The position numbers and the translations under genes were made by a program. The notes beneath the pieces were generated by a model. The model searched no databases and was not told where the DNA came from. It worked only from the letters and a program-made list of their open reading frames with translations. Below are positions 1-10,406 of a DNA stretch of 44,882 nt, piece after piece (position 1 is the stretch's first letter; each line of letters begins with the position of its first letter). The stretch is from Bacillota bacterium (GTDB lineage Bacteria > Bacillota_E > Sulfobacillia > Sulfobacillales > JAIMBI01), in assembly GCA_021828405.1 (NCBI GenBank), contig JAKARZ010000013.1, positions 1 through 44,882 on the forward strand, given 5' to 3'.

Positions 1-1
1 C

Positions 2-994
2 TGTCAGCTCACGGGGGGGCAATCCGCCGAGGCATGGCAAACCTGGCGGGAGCACAGGCACGCGTGGGGTCAATTGCTGGAGCGGGAGGCGCAGGCGCGC
101 GATGAGCGCCGCCAGGCGGCCGAGCGCAGTGCGGCAGCCCGCGAAGTCCTCAGCGCCATCTGGAGAGAGGTGGAAGCCGTGTCGGCGGATGACTTTGCTG
201 TCCAGATGGAGCGGCTGGCCGCTTGGCAGGATGCGCGCCGCGCGGTGGCGCGGCTGGAGCAGCGACTGGCGTCCGATGCCCTCGTCCAGTCGCTGGGAGC
301 GGACTTCCGGTCGGTGTTTCAGGCGTGGACGGCTGAGCGCCTCAAGGACGAGCGCGACCGCGTGGACGCCAAGCGCCAGGCGCAGGCGGACGAGCGAGAC
401 CACGCGATGGAGCAGCTTGCCGTGGCACGGATAGCGCGGCAGGACCTTGAGCGGTCCGGCACACTGGCGGAGGCCCGCCTCCAGCAGGAGCTGCTTGGCC
501 AGGAGGTTCTACGGGGGGCGCTTGCCTGGCTCGAGCTATCGTGGGCGGAGTCGGCGATCCAGGTAGCGCGCGACGCTCTGAGGCGGGAGCGGCAACCTCA
601 GGTGATGCAGGACACCCAGCGCCTGTTCAGCCGCATGACGGCCGGACGCTACGGGACGCTGTGGGCCACGGACGATGAAAATCTGGAGGTGCAGGCGGCG
701 GACGGGGCGGTGTACCGTGCGGACGCCTTGTCGCGGGGCGCCCGGGAACAACTGTACCTGGCGTTTCGGCTGGCGTGGATTGAGGAGCAAGCCCGGCGCG
801 GGCGCGCCATGCCCATTGTGCTGGATGACATCCTGGTCAATGCCGACCCGGTGCGGCAGCGCGTGATGGTGGAAGTGTTGCGCGAATTTGCCGAGCGGCA
901 TCAGGTGCTGTTTCTCACGTGCCACCCGGACCAGGTGGCGCTGTTGGAGCACGTGGGCGCCGCCAGCCGGGTGGCGCTCGGTGCTGTGTCGTAG
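2..994 (+). CDS. SMC/YhaN-like large ATPase, C-terminal part (5' truncated)
   Basis: The frame is open from base 2, so the gene begins upstream and only about 330 C-terminal residues are visible. The first two thirds are a charged, Arg/Glu/Ala-rich helical stretch typical of a coiled-coil arm. The end is an ABC-type ATPase head: a signature-like LSRGAREQLYLAFRLA, a Walker B strand MPIVLDDILVNAD and a switch histidine in VLFLTCHPDQ. This layout matches the C-terminal half of YhaN/SbcC/RecN-type ATPases that act in DNA end processing, where the N-terminal Walker A half and the arm fold back on this half. YhaN is usually paired with a YhaO/SbcD-like nuclease, which would lie upstream and cannot be seen. 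It converges on glgB with a 66-base gap. The family is clear; the exact member is not. Confidence 0.8.
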   Translation, partial: CQLTGGQSAEAWQTWREHRHAWGQLLEREAQARDERRQAAERSAAAREVLSAIWREVEAVSADDFAVQMERLAAWQDARRAVARLEQRLASDALVQSLGADFRSVFQAWTAERLKDERDRVDAKRQAQADERDHAMEQLAVARIARQDLERSGTLAEARLQQELLGQEVLRGALAWLELSWAESAIQVARDALRRERQPQVMQDTQRLFSRMTAGRYGTLWATDDENLEVQAADGAVYRADALSRGAREQLYLAFRLAWIEEQARRGRAMPIVLDDILVNADPVRQRVMVEVLREFAERHQVLFLTCHPDQVALLEHVGAASRVALGAVS

Positions 995-1060
995 GCGCTC
1001 AGCCACACCGTGCGCCGGTGTCCGGCAACCGGCCGCGCGCGACGAGCGGCATGCGGCGGG

Positions 1061-2944
1061 TCAGCGGCAGGGAGCCAGCACCACCAGGCCCAGCGGCGGC
1101 AGGGTGAGTGCCAGCCGAGGGGCGCCCCCGGGCAGCGGGGGGGCGCTGGCCGCGACCTCGCCCCAGTTGCCCAGGTTGCTGCCGCCATACGTGTCGGCGT
1201 CCGTGTTCACGAGCTCCTGCCATATGCCCGCCACCGGCACGCCCACCTGATAGCCGAGGCGGGGGACGGGGGTGGCGTTCATTACCGCCAGCACCGGTCG
1301 GCCTGCCGGCGTGGTGCGGAGCCACGCGTACACGCTCTGGGACGCATCGTCGGCCACCACCCACTGGAAGGTGTCTGGGTGGTGATCTGTGGTCCCGAGG
1401 CTGGCTTCGGCTCGATAGAGCCGGTTCAGGTCAGCCACGAGCCGAGCGATGCCCCGATGTTCGAGCTTGTCCAACAGGTGCCAATCCAGGCTCTGGTCGT
1501 GGTTCCACTCGGCAGGTTGACCAAATTCGCCGCCCATGAACAGGAGCTTCTTGCCCGGCAGGAGCCATTGGTACGCCAACAGCATCCGCAACTGCGCGCG
1601 CCTCTGCCAGTCGTCGCCGGACAGCTTCCCCACGAGTGAGCCTTTGCCGTGCACCACCTCGTCGTGCGAGAGGGGCAAGACAAAGTTTTCCTGAAACCCG
1701 TAGATCATCCGAAAGGTGAGCTCCTGATGGTGGTGGCGGCGGTAAACCGGGTCCAGGGCAAAATACGCGAGCGTGTCGTGCATCCATCCCATGTCCCATT
1801 TAAAACCAAATCCGAGACCCCCGTCGTGGACGGGGCGCGACACCCCGGGCCACGCGGTAGATTCCTCCGCCATCGTCTCTGTCCCGGGGCACGCGGCGTA
1901 AAGGTCGGTGTTCATCTGGCGGAGCCAGGCGATCGCTTCCAGATTCTCGCGGCCGCCCTGCTGATTCGGGATCCATTCGCCGGTCCGGCGGGAGTAGTCG
2001 CGGTAGAGCATCGACGCGACCGCGTCCACGCGGAGCGCGTCCACGTGGTACACATCCAGCCAGAACCGGGCGCTCGACAGCAAAAAACTTTTCACCTCGT
2101 GCCGCCCATAGTTAAAAATCAGGGTTTGCCAATCGGGATGAAAACCTTCACGCGGGTCGGCGTGCTCATACAGCGGCGTGCCGTCAAAACGGGCCAGGCC
2201 ATGGGGGTCGGTGGGGAAGTGCGACGGCACCCAGTCCAAGATGACGCCGATGCCCGCGCCGTGCAGCCGGTCGATGAAGTCCATGAACTGGTCCGGGGTG
2301 CCGTAGCGAGCGGTGGGCGCAAAGTAGCCCGTCGTCTGATACCCCCACGACCCATAAAAGGGGTGCTCCATCACGGGCAGCAACTCGACGTGGGTGAAGC
2401 CTTCCTGATGCACCCAGTCGATGAGTCCGGCGGCGAGTTGGTTGTAGTCGAGCCATCGGCCGTCGGCTGTCCGCCGCCATGATCCCAGATGCAGCTCGTA
2501 GATCGAGACCGCCTCGGACCTGAGCGGCTGACCGGCTCGGGCCTGGCGATAGCGCGCGTCTTGCCAGTCGTGCGTGGGCACCCACACTTGGGACGCGGTC
2601 GACGGCGGGCACTCGTGGCGGAATCCCACGGGGTCGGCTTTGTCGACGGGCTCGGGGCTGTGCGGCCCCACGATGCGGTACTTGTACAGGGCCCCCGGGG
2701 GGAAATGAGGCAGCACGCCCGCCCACACGCCGGACGACCCCTGGCGCGCGAGTGGCGCGGTCTCCGCGCCCCAGCCGTTGGTGTCGCCGATGACCGAGAC
2801 GGCTCGGGCATTGGGGGCCCAGACCGCAAACTGGGTCCAGCCATCGGGTCGTGGATGGGCTCCCAAGAACCGGTCAATACGGCTGTGGCGGCCCTCGTTG
2901 AAAAGCCAGAGGTTTTCGGGAGAGATGTCGGCGCTGGGGGTCAT
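1061..2944 (-). CDS. glgB: 1,4-alpha-glucan branching enzyme GlgB
   Basis: Makes alpha-1,6 branches in alpha-glucan. The protein is 627 residues: an N-terminal CBM48-like domain (about 20-115), then the GH13 barrel with nucleophile D307 in DALRVDAVA, acid/base E360 in [15 protein letters not shown] and transition-state aspartate D428 in [14 protein letters not shown], then a C-terminal beta domain. The D307-E360 spacing of 53 equals that of the E. coli enzyme. The start chosen is the ATG at 2944, which overlaps the stop of treS-mak as ATGA, so translation is probably coupled. An open frame runs 24 codons further upstream but lies inside treS-mak. It is the last gene of the glgE-treS/mak-glgB operon, where it branches the linear glucan made by GlgE. 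Confidence 0.96.
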   Translation of the reverse strand: MTPSADISPENLWLFNEGRHSRIDRFLGAHPRPDGWTQFAVWAPNARAVSVIGDTNGWGAETAPLARQGSSGVWAGVLPHFPPGALYKYRIVGPHSPEPVDKADPVGFRHECPPSTASQVWVPTHDWQDARYRQARAGQPLRSEAVSIYELHLGSWRRTADGRWLDYNQLAAGLIDWVHQEGFTHVELLPVMEHPFYGSWGYQTTGYFAPTARYGTPDQFMDFIDRLHGAGIGVILDWVPSHFPTDPHGLARFDGTPLYEHADPREGFHPDWQTLIFNYGRHEVKSFLLSSARFWLDVYHVDALRVDAVASMLYRDYSRRTGEWIPNQQGGRENLEAIAWLRQMNTDLYAACPGTETMAEESTAWPGVSRPVHDGGLGFGFKWDMGWMHDTLAYFALDPVYRRHHHQELTFRMIYGFQENFVLPLSHDEVVHGKGSLVGKLSGDDWQRRAQLRMLLAYQWLLPGKKLLFMGGEFGQPAEWNHDQSLDWHLLDKLEHRGIARLVADLNRLYRAEASLGTTDHHPDTFQWVVADDASQSVYAWLRTTPAGRPVLAVMNATPVPRLGYQVGVPVAGIWQELVNTDADTYGGSNLGNWGEVAASAPPLPGGAPRLALTLPPLGLVVLAPCR

Positions 2945-5900
2945 GGCGTGTCCTCCTCCGCTAGCTCTGCGCGGCCCGCCAGCGACAGCAGGCCCAGGAG
3001 CGGGATCCAGGCCCACTCTGACCGGTGGCCCAGTTCGTACTGGATTTCGTAAGCGGCTTTTTCCAGCATGAAGGCACTGAGCCAGGGATCGTGGCTCGCG
3101 TCTGTCGGCACGCCGGTGGCTAGGGGCAAAGACTCCCGATAGGCGCGCAGGTAGTGGTCCGCCACTGCCTGGTGCCAGGTGCGAGCCCTCACCGCGCGCT
3201 GGCGGCGCTCATGGGGAGCCAGGGCGGCGTCCGCCGCGCCGACGGCCGATAGGGCGGCGTAGTGCCACGAGCGCAGCATGCCGGCCACATCGCGGGCCGG
3301 CAGGCTTTTCAGCCGCCGCTCGGACAGGCGGCGGCGCGGCTCGCCCTCGAAGTCAATGATTACAAAATCTTGGCCTGTGTAAAGTACCTGGCCGAGATGC
3401 AGGTCGCCGTGAATGCGGCACCGGCTGACGGTGAGCGGAGCGTCGAGCACCGCGTCGGCCAGCGCGGTCAGCGGCCCGCGGGCCTCAAGCACGCGGCGCA
3501 CCAGCCCGAGCGACCACGGGTCCAGCGCCTTTGGCGCGGCTTGGGCGCGGGCAAGCCGGCGGAGTGTGTCGGTTAGGTCCTGGCGCACCCCCTGGCATAA
3601 ACTGCGGCGGATAAACGGAGTCAGGGGCTCGGGTTTGAACGCGGGATCCGTGGAAGGGGACAGCAGCGCTCGGTGCATGTCGGCCGTGACGCGGGCCAGC
3701 CGCGCCACGTCCGGCAGCAGGGCGGCCAGCGCGTCGGGGCTGGGTTGGTCCACGTACGCGCGGGCCGCCGCCGCCGCCCACTCCCATCCGTCCTCCGTGT
3801 GCGGGACATAGCTGGCCACTGACAGCAGCGTGGTGGCCGGCGCCTCCCGCCCGTTGCTGGCTTTGTCCACGAGGTCCAGCGTGGCCAGCATCGTGGGGCT
3901 GTGGGCAAAGCCCACCCGGTTCAGGTGCCGTGTCACCTCGACGTCAGGCTGAGGCCCCGGCTCCAGGCGGCGGTACAGCTTCAAGAGCGCCGTGTTGCCC
4001 AGCCGGACCGACGTGTTGGATTGCTCGCGCGTCATCGGGTGCGGTGTCCAATCGCAGTCCGGGTCGTTCCACCGGCGCAGGAACCCTGACTGGGTCCATC
4101 CGGATAGGGGTCCGCGCCTGTGGGAATTTCGGCGCGTGAGGCGCGCGGCCACCGCTCGACTGAACTCGGGATCCTGGCCCGCATCGCGCACGTAGCCACT
4201 TTGCCCCGCGTCGGTGCGTACCTCCACCAGGTCATGTCCGCTGGGATTGTCGCTCCAGCCGGCGGGCACCTGATAGCGTTCTTGCCCCCCATCCTGGTAG
4301 GTGACGCGCACGATGAGCAGGCGAAACGCGGCCAGCGGCCACTGGGATTCCAATTGGCAGCGGGCCACCTGCCGGCCCCGTCCGCCGAACCAGCGCGCCT
4401 GGCGCAGGTGTTTGAGGAGTGCCGCCTCCAGTGCCTGCCGAGCGGCCCCCTCGTCCAGCAGTTCCTCCCAGGTTTGCCGCACCGTGAGCGGCGCGCCCAG
4501 AGACAGCACGCTCCCCGCCTCGGCGGCCACCGGGTCCAGTCGGAAGTAAAAGAACCCGTGGGGACCGAGCGTGATGGGGTACGGGTCGGCCGCCACGGCG
4601 GGAAACGCCGTCCGGCCAAACAGCTCCACCAGGTAGCTGCCTTGATACGAGGACAGGTCCAGCGCCGCGAGCTGCGCGAAGCGGGACAGGTTGGCCACCA
4701 CCAGCACGTGCTCGGGCGGGTCGTTCTCGGGGAGGCTTCGGACAAAGGCGAGCACGTGCGGGTTGTTGGCGTCGACGACGAAAAGCTCGCCGCGCCCAAA
4801 CGCCGGCGTGCTGCGGCGGAGCGCGATGAGACGCTTCAACCACCACCAGAGCGAGTGGGGATTGGCGCGCTGGGCTTCCGCATTCACCGCCTCGTAGTGG
4901 TATTCCGGGTCGGTGACCACCGGCAGCACCAGCTTCTGCGGGTTGGCGGTCGAAAACCCGGCGTTCTTGTCGCCGCTCCACTGAAAAGGCGTCCGCACTC
5001 CGTCGCGGTCCCCCAGGTAGATGTTGTCGCCCATGCCAATCTCATTGCCATAGTACAGCACTGGGGTGCCAGGCAGCGCCAGCAGCAGGGCGTGCATCAG
5101 TTCGGCGCGCCGGCGGTTGTTGTTCAGCAGCGGCATGAGGCGGCGCCGAATTCCCAGGTTGATGCGGGATCGGGGGTCTTCGGCGTAAGCCTGGTACATG
5201 TAATCGCGCTCCTGCTCGGTCACCATCTCAAGTGTGAGCTCGTCATGGTTGCGCAGGAAGAGCGCCCACTGAGCGCCGTCGGGGAGCGGCGGGGTTGCCT
5301 CCAGAATGTCGAGGATGGGTTCGGGGCTTTCTTGGTAGAGGCCCATGAAGAGGCGGGGCATGAGGGGAAAGTGAAACGCCATGTGGCATTCGTCGCCGTC
5401 GCCAAAGTAGGCAACGGCATCTTCCGGCCACTGGTTCGCCTCGGCCAGCAGCATGCGGTGGGGAAAGTGCTCATCCACGTGCCGGCGCAGTTCTTTCAGG
5501 TACGCATGGGTTTCGGGCAAGTTTTCGCACGAGGTACCATCCCGCTCAAAGAGATACGGCACGGCGTCCAGACGGAGCCCGTCGACCCCCATTCCGAGCC
5601 AAAAGTCGACCGTTCGCAGCACGGCCCGGCGCACTTGTGGATTGTCAAAGTTCAGGTCCGGTTGGTGGCTGTAGAAGCGGTGCCAGTAGTACTGGCCGGC
5701 CACGGGATCCCACGTCCAGTTGGACCGCTCGAAGTCCGGGAAGATGATGCGGGCGTCGGCGTACTGGGTGGCGGTGTCGCTCCATACGTAGAAGTTGCGC
5801 GCCGCACTCCCGGGCTTGGCGTGCCGCGCCCGCTCAAACCAAGGGTGCTGGTCCGACGTGTGATTGATGACCAATTCCGTGATGACGCGCAACCCGAGCT

Positions 5901-6177
5901 GGTGCGCGTCTTTCAGGAAGGCACGAAATTCCGAGAGCGTCCCATAGTCCGGATGCACGCTGCGATAGTCCGCAATGTCATACCCGTCGTCGCGGCCGGG
6001 CGACGGATAGAAGGGGAGGAGCCAAAGTGCCGTCACGCCGAGGTCCTTCAGGTAGGGGAGCTTCTGGCGGAGGCCCTCAAAGTCGCCCACACCGTCGCCG
6101 TTGCTGTCATAGAACGTTCGCACATGCAATTCGTAGATGATGGCGTCGCGGTACCAGTCGTCCACCCCGTTCGGCAT
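2941..6177 (-). CDS. treS: Trehalose synthase fused to maltokinase (TreS-Mak)
   Basis: Bifunctional protein of 1078 residues. Residues 1 to about 555 are a GH13 trehalose synthase (trehalose to maltose interconversion) with nucleophile D204 in [15 protein letters not shown], acid/base E246 in [11 protein letters not shown] and D312 in LFLRNHDEL. Residues from about 575 to the end are a maltokinase of the aminoglycoside-phosphotransferase fold, with the phosphotransfer loop [13 protein letters not shown] and the metal-binding aspartate in [10 protein letters not shown]. The fusion would turn trehalose into maltose-1-phosphate, the donor for GlgE, without releasing maltose. In mycobacteria the two activities are separate chains (TreS and Pep2/Mak) forming a complex; fused versions are known in other phyla. 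It follows glgE by 50 bases and overlaps glgB by 4. Confidence 0.95.
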   Translation of the reverse strand: MPNGVDDWYRDAIIYELHVRTFYDSNGDGVGDFEGLRQKLPYLKDLGVTALWLLPFYPSPGRDDGYDIADYRSVHPDYGTLSEFRAFLKDAHQLGLRVITELVINHTSDQHPWFERARHAKPGSAARNFYVWSDTATQYADARIIFPDFERSNWTWDPVAGQYYWHRFYSHQPDLNFDNPQVRRAVLRTVDFWLGMGVDGLRLDAVPYLFERDGTSCENLPETHAYLKELRRHVDEHFPHRMLLAEANQWPEDAVAYFGDGDECHMAFHFPLMPRLFMGLYQESPEPILDILEATPPLPDGAQWALFLRNHDELTLEMVTEQERDYMYQAYAEDPRSRINLGIRRRLMPLLNNNRRRAELMHALLLALPGTPVLYYGNEIGMGDNIYLGDRDGVRTPFQWSGDKNAGFSTANPQKLVLPVVTDPEYHYEAVNAEAQRANPHSLWWWLKRLIALRRSTPAFGRGELFVVDANNPHVLAFVRSLPENDPPEHVLVVANLSRFAQLAALDLSSYQGSYLVELFGRTAFPAVAADPYPITLGPHGFFYFRLDPVAAEAGSVLSLGAPLTVRQTWEELLDEGAARQALEAALLKHLRQARWFGGRGRQVARCQLESQWPLAAFRLLIVRVTYQDGGQERYQVPAGWSDNPSGHDLVEVRTDAGQSGYVRDAGQDPEFSRAVAARLTRRNSHRRGPLSGWTQSGFLRRWNDPDCDWTPHPMTREQSNTSVRLGNTALLKLYRRLEPGPQPDVEVTRHLNRVGFAHSPTMLATLDLVDKASNGREAPATTLLSVASYVPHTEDGWEWAAAAARAYVDQPSPDALAALLPDVARLARVTADMHRALLSPSTDPAFKPEPLTPFIRRSLCQGVRQDLTDTLRRLARAQAAPKALDPWSLGLVRRVLEARGPLTALADAVLDAPLTVSRCRIHGDLHLGQVLYTGQDFVIIDFEGEPRRRLSERRLKSLPARDVAGMLRSWHYAALSAVGAADAALAPHERRQRAVRARTWHQAVADHYLRAYRESLPLATGVPTDASHDPWLSAFMLEKAAYEIQYELGHRSEWAWIPLLGLLSLAGRAELAEEDTP

Positions 6178-6227
6178 GGTGCGCCTCTTTTCACCGTGTT
6201 GTCGAAAGCTTTTTGAGCATGGACCAC

Positions 6228-8204
6228 CTAGGGCGGTACCGTGCCGGCCGCCACCACTTCAAACACGTGCGCCGGCTGTTCGCCGGGCGACAGCGCAACG
6301 TAGTTTACGGGGCCGTTCCACTGGTATGTCCGCCCTGCCAGAAGATCGCGCACCAGATAGGGGCCGTGGGCGGCAGCGCCCAGCGCCGAGAGATCGAGCG
6401 CGGTAAAGCCGCTCTGCGGCCAGGCCGGGTCCAGGTTCACCACCACCAGTACGGTGTCGCTGCCAGTGCGGTCCTGCCGGCTGTACGCCAGCAGCTCAGG
6501 GTTGTCCATCGCGTGAAAGCGGACGTTGCCAAACCGCTGGAGGGCGGGGTGGGTGCGCCGCACCTGGTTCAGCCGGGCCAGCAGGGGCGCCAAGCCCCGC
6601 GACGGATCCCAGGGCCAGTGCCGCACCTGGTATTTCTCGGAGTCGAGATATTCTTCGCTGCCTCGCGTCAGCGGCGCTCCCACCGCCTCTTCGAAGAGGG
6701 GGCCATAGATGCCATAGTTGGACGACAGGGTGGCGGCCAGCACCGCCCGCACGGCAAACGCGGCGGGTCCGCCGGTCTGCAGAAATTCGGTTAGGATGTC
6801 GGGGGTGTTGGGCCAGAAGTTCGGCCGAAAGAAGTCGGCGTGGGGCCACCCCTGGAGTTCCTCGACGTAGGCGCGGATGTCCCGGCCCGTGTGGCGCCAG
6901 GCAAAATAGGTGTACGACTGGGAGAAGCCCAATTGCGCCAGTCGCTCCATGACGGCGGGCCGGGTGAACGCCTCGGCCAGGAACACAAGGTCGGGATGCT
7001 CGGCTCTGAGCGAGCGGATGAGCCATTCCCAGAAATCAAAGGGCTTGGTGTGCGGATTGTCCACGCGGAAAATTCTAATGCCGTGGCCGATCCAAAACCT
7101 GACGATGTCGCGGCAGGCTTGCCACAGCGCCCCGTAAGCCTCCCCCGCCAGATCCAGGGGGTAAATGTCCTGATATTTCTTGGGGGGGTTTTCCGCGTAC
7201 TGAATGGTGCCGTCCGGCCTATGGCGGAACCACTCGGGGTGCTCGGCTACCCATGGGTGGTCCGGCGCGCACTGCAGCGCCAGATCGAGAGCCACGGCGA
7301 GGCCCTGCTCTCTGGCGGCCGCCACCAAGTCGTCAAAGTCGTCTAAGGTACCAAGATCCGGGTGGATCGCCTGGTGTCCCCCCTCCCGGGCGCCGATGGC
7401 CCACGGACTTCCCGGCACGTCGGTGGCGGGGGACGGCGACGGGTCGTTGTTGGGTCCCTTCCGGCCGATGCGCCCGATGGGGTGAATGGGTGGTAGATAC
7501 AGCACATCGAACCCCAGCGCACGGACGTACGGGAGGCGGCGCCGCAGCGTGGCCAGCGTGCCAGGCTGCCTCGCCTCCCCCGTGGAGCGCACAAACACCT
7601 CATACCAGGCGCTGAACGCGGCGGTCGGGGGATCCACCCACACTTCCCGCCACGGGCCTGCGGTGGCGCCGGCCGGGGCCCCGAGCGCCGCCGCCAGCGC
7701 CGCTACCTGTCCGAGCCGCTTGGCCAGCTGGGCCGGGGTGCGGGGGCGCGGCGCGCGCCACCACCGCGCCATTTCAGCCAGCGGCTCCGCCTGGGGATTC
7801 TCCCTGCGGGCGCGGTCCAGGCACTCTGCGCCCTGGAGGCGGTCCACGCGGTCCAGCACGCCAGCGTCAAGCTTCTTCACGGCCCCCGCATGCCAGGTGG
7901 CCAGCTCATCGACGAAGCCCACCACCTGGTAGCGGGCCAGGCCGACGGGGCCGGGGGGGACGGCAACGGAGAACCAGTCGTTGCCCAGGGGATCCATCGG
8001 GAGCACCGTGCGCTGGCCCTGGGCATCCTGCCAGGCGACCTCTGCCCGGACCACGTCGTGGCCGTCCGCAAAGACGCGGGCCCGGACCACAAGGGGGTCG
8101 CCCGCCACCGCTTTTGCCGGAAAGCGCCCGGCTTCGACCTCGGGGGACAGTTGCGTGACCACCACCCGTACGGGGAGAGGCGGCAGGGTTGGGTCCACGG
8201 GCAT
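6228..8204 (-). CDS. glgE: Alpha-1,4-glucan:maltose-1-phosphate maltosyltransferase GlgE
   Basis: Extends linear alpha-1,4-glucan by transferring maltosyl units from maltose-1-phosphate. It has 658 residues, the usual length. The N-terminal beta-rich domain (about 1-110) and helical insert are followed by a GH13_3 barrel with [14 protein letters not shown] near 240-253, the nucleophile D382 in [19 protein letters not shown] and the acid/base E411 in [10 protein letters not shown]. Both are offset by 12 from the D394/E423 pair I recall for Streptomyces GlgE. The start is an ATG preceded by a GGAGGCG-type ribosome site. It is first in the glgE-treS/mak-glgB operon and diverges from malQ across about 195 bases. 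With its neighbours it completes the GlgE pathway. Confidence 0.96.
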   Translation of the reverse strand: MPVDPTLPPLPVRVVVTQLSPEVEAGRFPAKAVAGDPLVVRARVFADGHDVVRAEVAWQDAQGQRTVLPMDPLGNDWFSVAVPPGPVGLARYQVVGFVDELATWHAGAVKKLDAGVLDRVDRLQGAECLDRARRENPQAEPLAEMARWWRAPRPRTPAQLAKRLGQVAALAAALGAPAGATAGPWREVWVDPPTAAFSAWYEVFVRSTGEARQPGTLATLRRRLPYVRALGFDVLYLPPIHPIGRIGRKGPNNDPSPSPATDVPGSPWAIGAREGGHQAIHPDLGTLDDFDDLVAAAREQGLAVALDLALQCAPDHPWVAEHPEWFRHRPDGTIQYAENPPKKYQDIYPLDLAGEAYGALWQACRDIVRFWIGHGIRIFRVDNPHTKPFDFWEWLIRSLRAEHPDLVFLAEAFTRPAVMERLAQLGFSQSYTYFAWRHTGRDIRAYVEELQGWPHADFFRPNFWPNTPDILTEFLQTGGPAAFAVRAVLAATLSSNYGIYGPLFEEAVGAPLTRGSEEYLDSEKYQVRHWPWDPSRGLAPLLARLNQVRRTHPALQRFGNVRFHAMDNPELLAYSRQDRTGSDTVLVVVNLDPAWPQSGFTALDLSALGAAAHGPYLVRDLLAGRTYQWNGPVNYVALSPGEQPAHVFEVVAAGTVPP

Positions 8205-8244
8205 CGCCTCCGGCTCTTTGCATCTCAGGCGGTTTCGTAGCGCT

Positions 8245-8250
8245 ATTGTA
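8245..8250 (-). promoter_or_regulatory. Probable -10 element for the glgE operon
   Basis: Reading the minus strand, TACAAT lies about 40 bases upstream of the glgE start. No convincing -35 hexamer is present 16-19 bases further upstream, so this is only a -10 candidate. Confidence 0.35.
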
Positions 8251-8292
8251 GCCCAAGCGCGTGCGCGGGGGACGCGGCGACCGCGGGTCGGG

Positions 8293-8322
8293 TTGACCTG
8301 GCCGGCAGGATTGGCATACGGT
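8293..8322 (+). promoter_or_regulatory. Probable sigma-A-type promoter of malQ-treZ
   Basis: TTGACC (8293-8298), an 18-base spacer and TACGGT (8317-8322) lie 78 bases upstream of malQ. The same TACGGT -10 occurs in the hrcA promoter of this window, which supports it. Confidence 0.55.
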
Positions 8323-8399
8323 CACGGGACAAAGGGAGCCATGAGAGCGGGTGCCGCGGGCGCCAATGGCTTGCTTCGTCTCCGAGGGAAGAACTGACC

Positions 8400-10406
8400 A
8401 TGGGAAGGGGGCGATCGCGGGTGCCATCGTCATGGGACGGCCTGCGCGAACGCGAACGCTCGCTGGTGCTGCTGGCGCAGCGCCACGGTGTGCAAACCAA
8501 ATACAAAGATGCTCTGGGGGTGACGCACCGCGCATCGGAGGACACGTTGCTCGCGGTGCTGGCGGGTCTCGGCGCGCCCGTGCACTCGGCGGCGGACGCG
8601 CCCCAAGCGCTGATGGACCAAACGGTGGCGCGCTGGCGCCGCGTGATGGAGCCGGTCACGCTGGTCCGGGCCGGCGCCACCCGCGTGAGCATCCGGGTGA
8701 CCATGCGAGTTCCTGCGGCGGCCCACGGGCCGGTGGCGGTCACCATCGCCTGGGAGGAAGGGGGCACCTGGGGACCCTTCCCCGTGGACCCCGTGCTGGT
8801 GGCCGCCACCCGTGTGGCCGGGGAGGCTTATCAGGAGTGGCGGCTGGTGCTGCCTGTGGCTCGGATTCCCCTCGGGTACCACCGGCTCACCGTGGAGGTT
8901 TTCGGCCTCACGGCAGAGACGCTGGTCATCGCGCCGCCCGGCCATGCGGCGCGGGCCCCCGCCGCGCCGGCGCTGGGGGTGTTCTGCCCGCCCTATGCGC
9001 TGGCGGACTCCGGCCAGCCGATGGGAAGCTACGGGGCGCTGGCGCGCCTGGCCGCATGGGCCGGGCGCGTGCCCGCATTCTGTGCCACGCTGCCGCTGCT
9101 GCCCACCTGGCTTGAGGGCGCGGCGGCCGATGCGAGCCCGTATCGGCCCGTGACGCGGCTGTTTTGGAGCGAGGCATACCTTGCCGGTGAGGTGGCGGCA
9201 GGTGAGGGGCAGCCTGGGGGACAGGACTCCATCGACTGGCCGGCCGTGGGGAGAGCCCGCCGAGCGGCGTTGGAGCGCCGGTGGCGGCCGGGCCTTGCCG
9301 GGGAGGCGGATGCGGCGATGCGCGACTACGCCGCCTTTCGCGCGTATGCGGAGGCGCACCCCACGCCGTGGCAACGCTGGCCCGAGCCCGCGCGCGGCGG
9401 CCGCATTCCCGACCGGGCGGTGTCGGCCGTGCGCGTGCAGTTTTACTCTTATGCCGCCCAAAGGGCCCGACAGGCCATGCGGTCATGGACCACGGCCGGG
9501 CCGGGGCCCATGCTGGACTTCCCAGTGGGGGTGCATCCGGCGGGGTACGATGTGTGGCGCTGGCGCCACCTGTTCGGCGAAGGGATGAGCATGGGGGCCC
9601 CGCCGGATGCGCTGTCCAGCGCGGGCCAGCGGTGGGATATGCCGCCTCTGGTGCCGGCCCAGCTGCGCCGGGACGGCCATCAGTATTGGCGGCGGGCGCT
9701 GGCCGCACACCTGCAGATGGCGGGGGTGCTGCGTGTCGACCATGTCATGGGCCTCCACCGGCTGCTGTGGATTCCCGAAGGGGCCGCCGCGCAGGACGGC
9801 GCCTACGTGCAGTACCCGGCCGACGAACTATATGCGGTGCTGACGCTAGAGTCCGAGCGATCCGGCACCCCGGTGGTGGGAGAGGATCTGGGCAATGTGC
9901 CGGCCGTGGTGCGCCGCACGATGGCCATGCGGGACATCCATCGCTTGGTCGTGGTGCGCCCGGCAAGGCCCGGAAGCCAGGAGGAGCCCCCGGCCCAAAG
10001 CTTGGTGACGACCGGGACCCACGACATGACCACGTTTGCCTCCATGTGGGCGGCGCTCGATCATGAGGCCAGGGCATCCTGGTGTGAGTGGCTGGGACTT
10101 TCGCCAGCCACGCCGCCCGCCGGGGTGCACCGAGCGACCGTGGAGTGGCTGGCAGGCACGCGGGCGGCGTGGGTCGTCGTCAACCTGGAGGACTGGTGGC
10201 TGGAGCGCGAGGCGCCCAACCAGCCGGGCACCCAGTCCGCGCAAAATTGGTCGCGGCGTGCGGCCCGCACGCTGGATCAGGTGCTCGCGGACGAAAATCT
10301 GCGGGCCTGGCTTGAGGCGCTGGCTGCCCGGCGCGCCGGACACGCCCCCGGGGGCGAAATGGGAGGCGAGGCCCGCGCACCGGTGGCCGCGAGGCCGTGC
10401 CCATGA
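8400..10406 (+). CDS. malQ: 4-alpha-glucanotransferase (amylomaltase)
   Basis: Disproportionates malto-oligosaccharides, releasing glucose and making longer chains. It has 668 residues: a MalQ-type N-terminal domain (about 1-150) before the GH77 barrel. The nucleophile D447 is in VLRVDHVMGLHRLLW, the acid/base E495 in VVGEDLGNVPAVVR, and the third aspartate is in TTGTHDMTTF. The length fits the larger bacterial MalQ type rather than the plain 500-residue amylomaltase. The start ATG follows a GAGGGAAG ribosome site. The stop overlaps the treZ start as ATGA. It probably trims or rebuilds the glucan made by the divergent glgE operon. Confidence 0.94.
   Translation: MGRGRSRVPSSWDGLRERERSLVLLAQRHGVQTKYKDALGVTHRASEDTLLAVLAGLGAPVHSAADAPQALMDQTVARWRRVMEPVTLVRAGATRVSIRVTMRVPAAAHGPVAVTIAWEEGGTWGPFPVDPVLVAATRVAGEAYQEWRLVLPVARIPLGYHRLTVEVFGLTAETLVIAPPGHAARAPAAPALGVFCPPYALADSGQPMGSYGALARLAAWAGRVPAFCATLPLLPTWLEGAAADASPYRPVTRLFWSEAYLAGEVAAGEGQPGGQDSIDWPAVGRARRAALERRWRPGLAGEADAAMRDYAAFRAYAEAHPTPWQRWPEPARGGRIPDRAVSAVRVQFYSYAAQRARQAMRSWTTAGPGPMLDFPVGVHPAGYDVWRWRHLFGEGMSMGAPPDALSSAGQRWDMPPLVPAQLRRDGHQYWRRALAAHLQMAGVLRVDHVMGLHRLLWIPEGAAAQDGAYVQYPADELYAVLTLESERSGTPVVGEDLGNVPAVVRRTMAMRDIHRLVVVRPARPGSQEEPPAQSLVTTGTHDMTTFASMWAALDHEARASWCEWLGLSPATPPAGVHRATVEWLAGTRAAWVVVNLEDWWLEREAPNQPGTQSAQNWSRRAARTLDQVLADENLRAWLEALAARRAGHAPGGEMGGEARAPVAARPCP

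Noticed and set aside
4120..6216. A very long open frame (about 700 codons) on the plus strand antisense to treS-mak
   Set aside because: In GC-rich coding DNA stop codons are rare in the opposite strand; the frame shows no domain, whereas the minus strand encodes a full TreS-maltokinase with catalytic residues.
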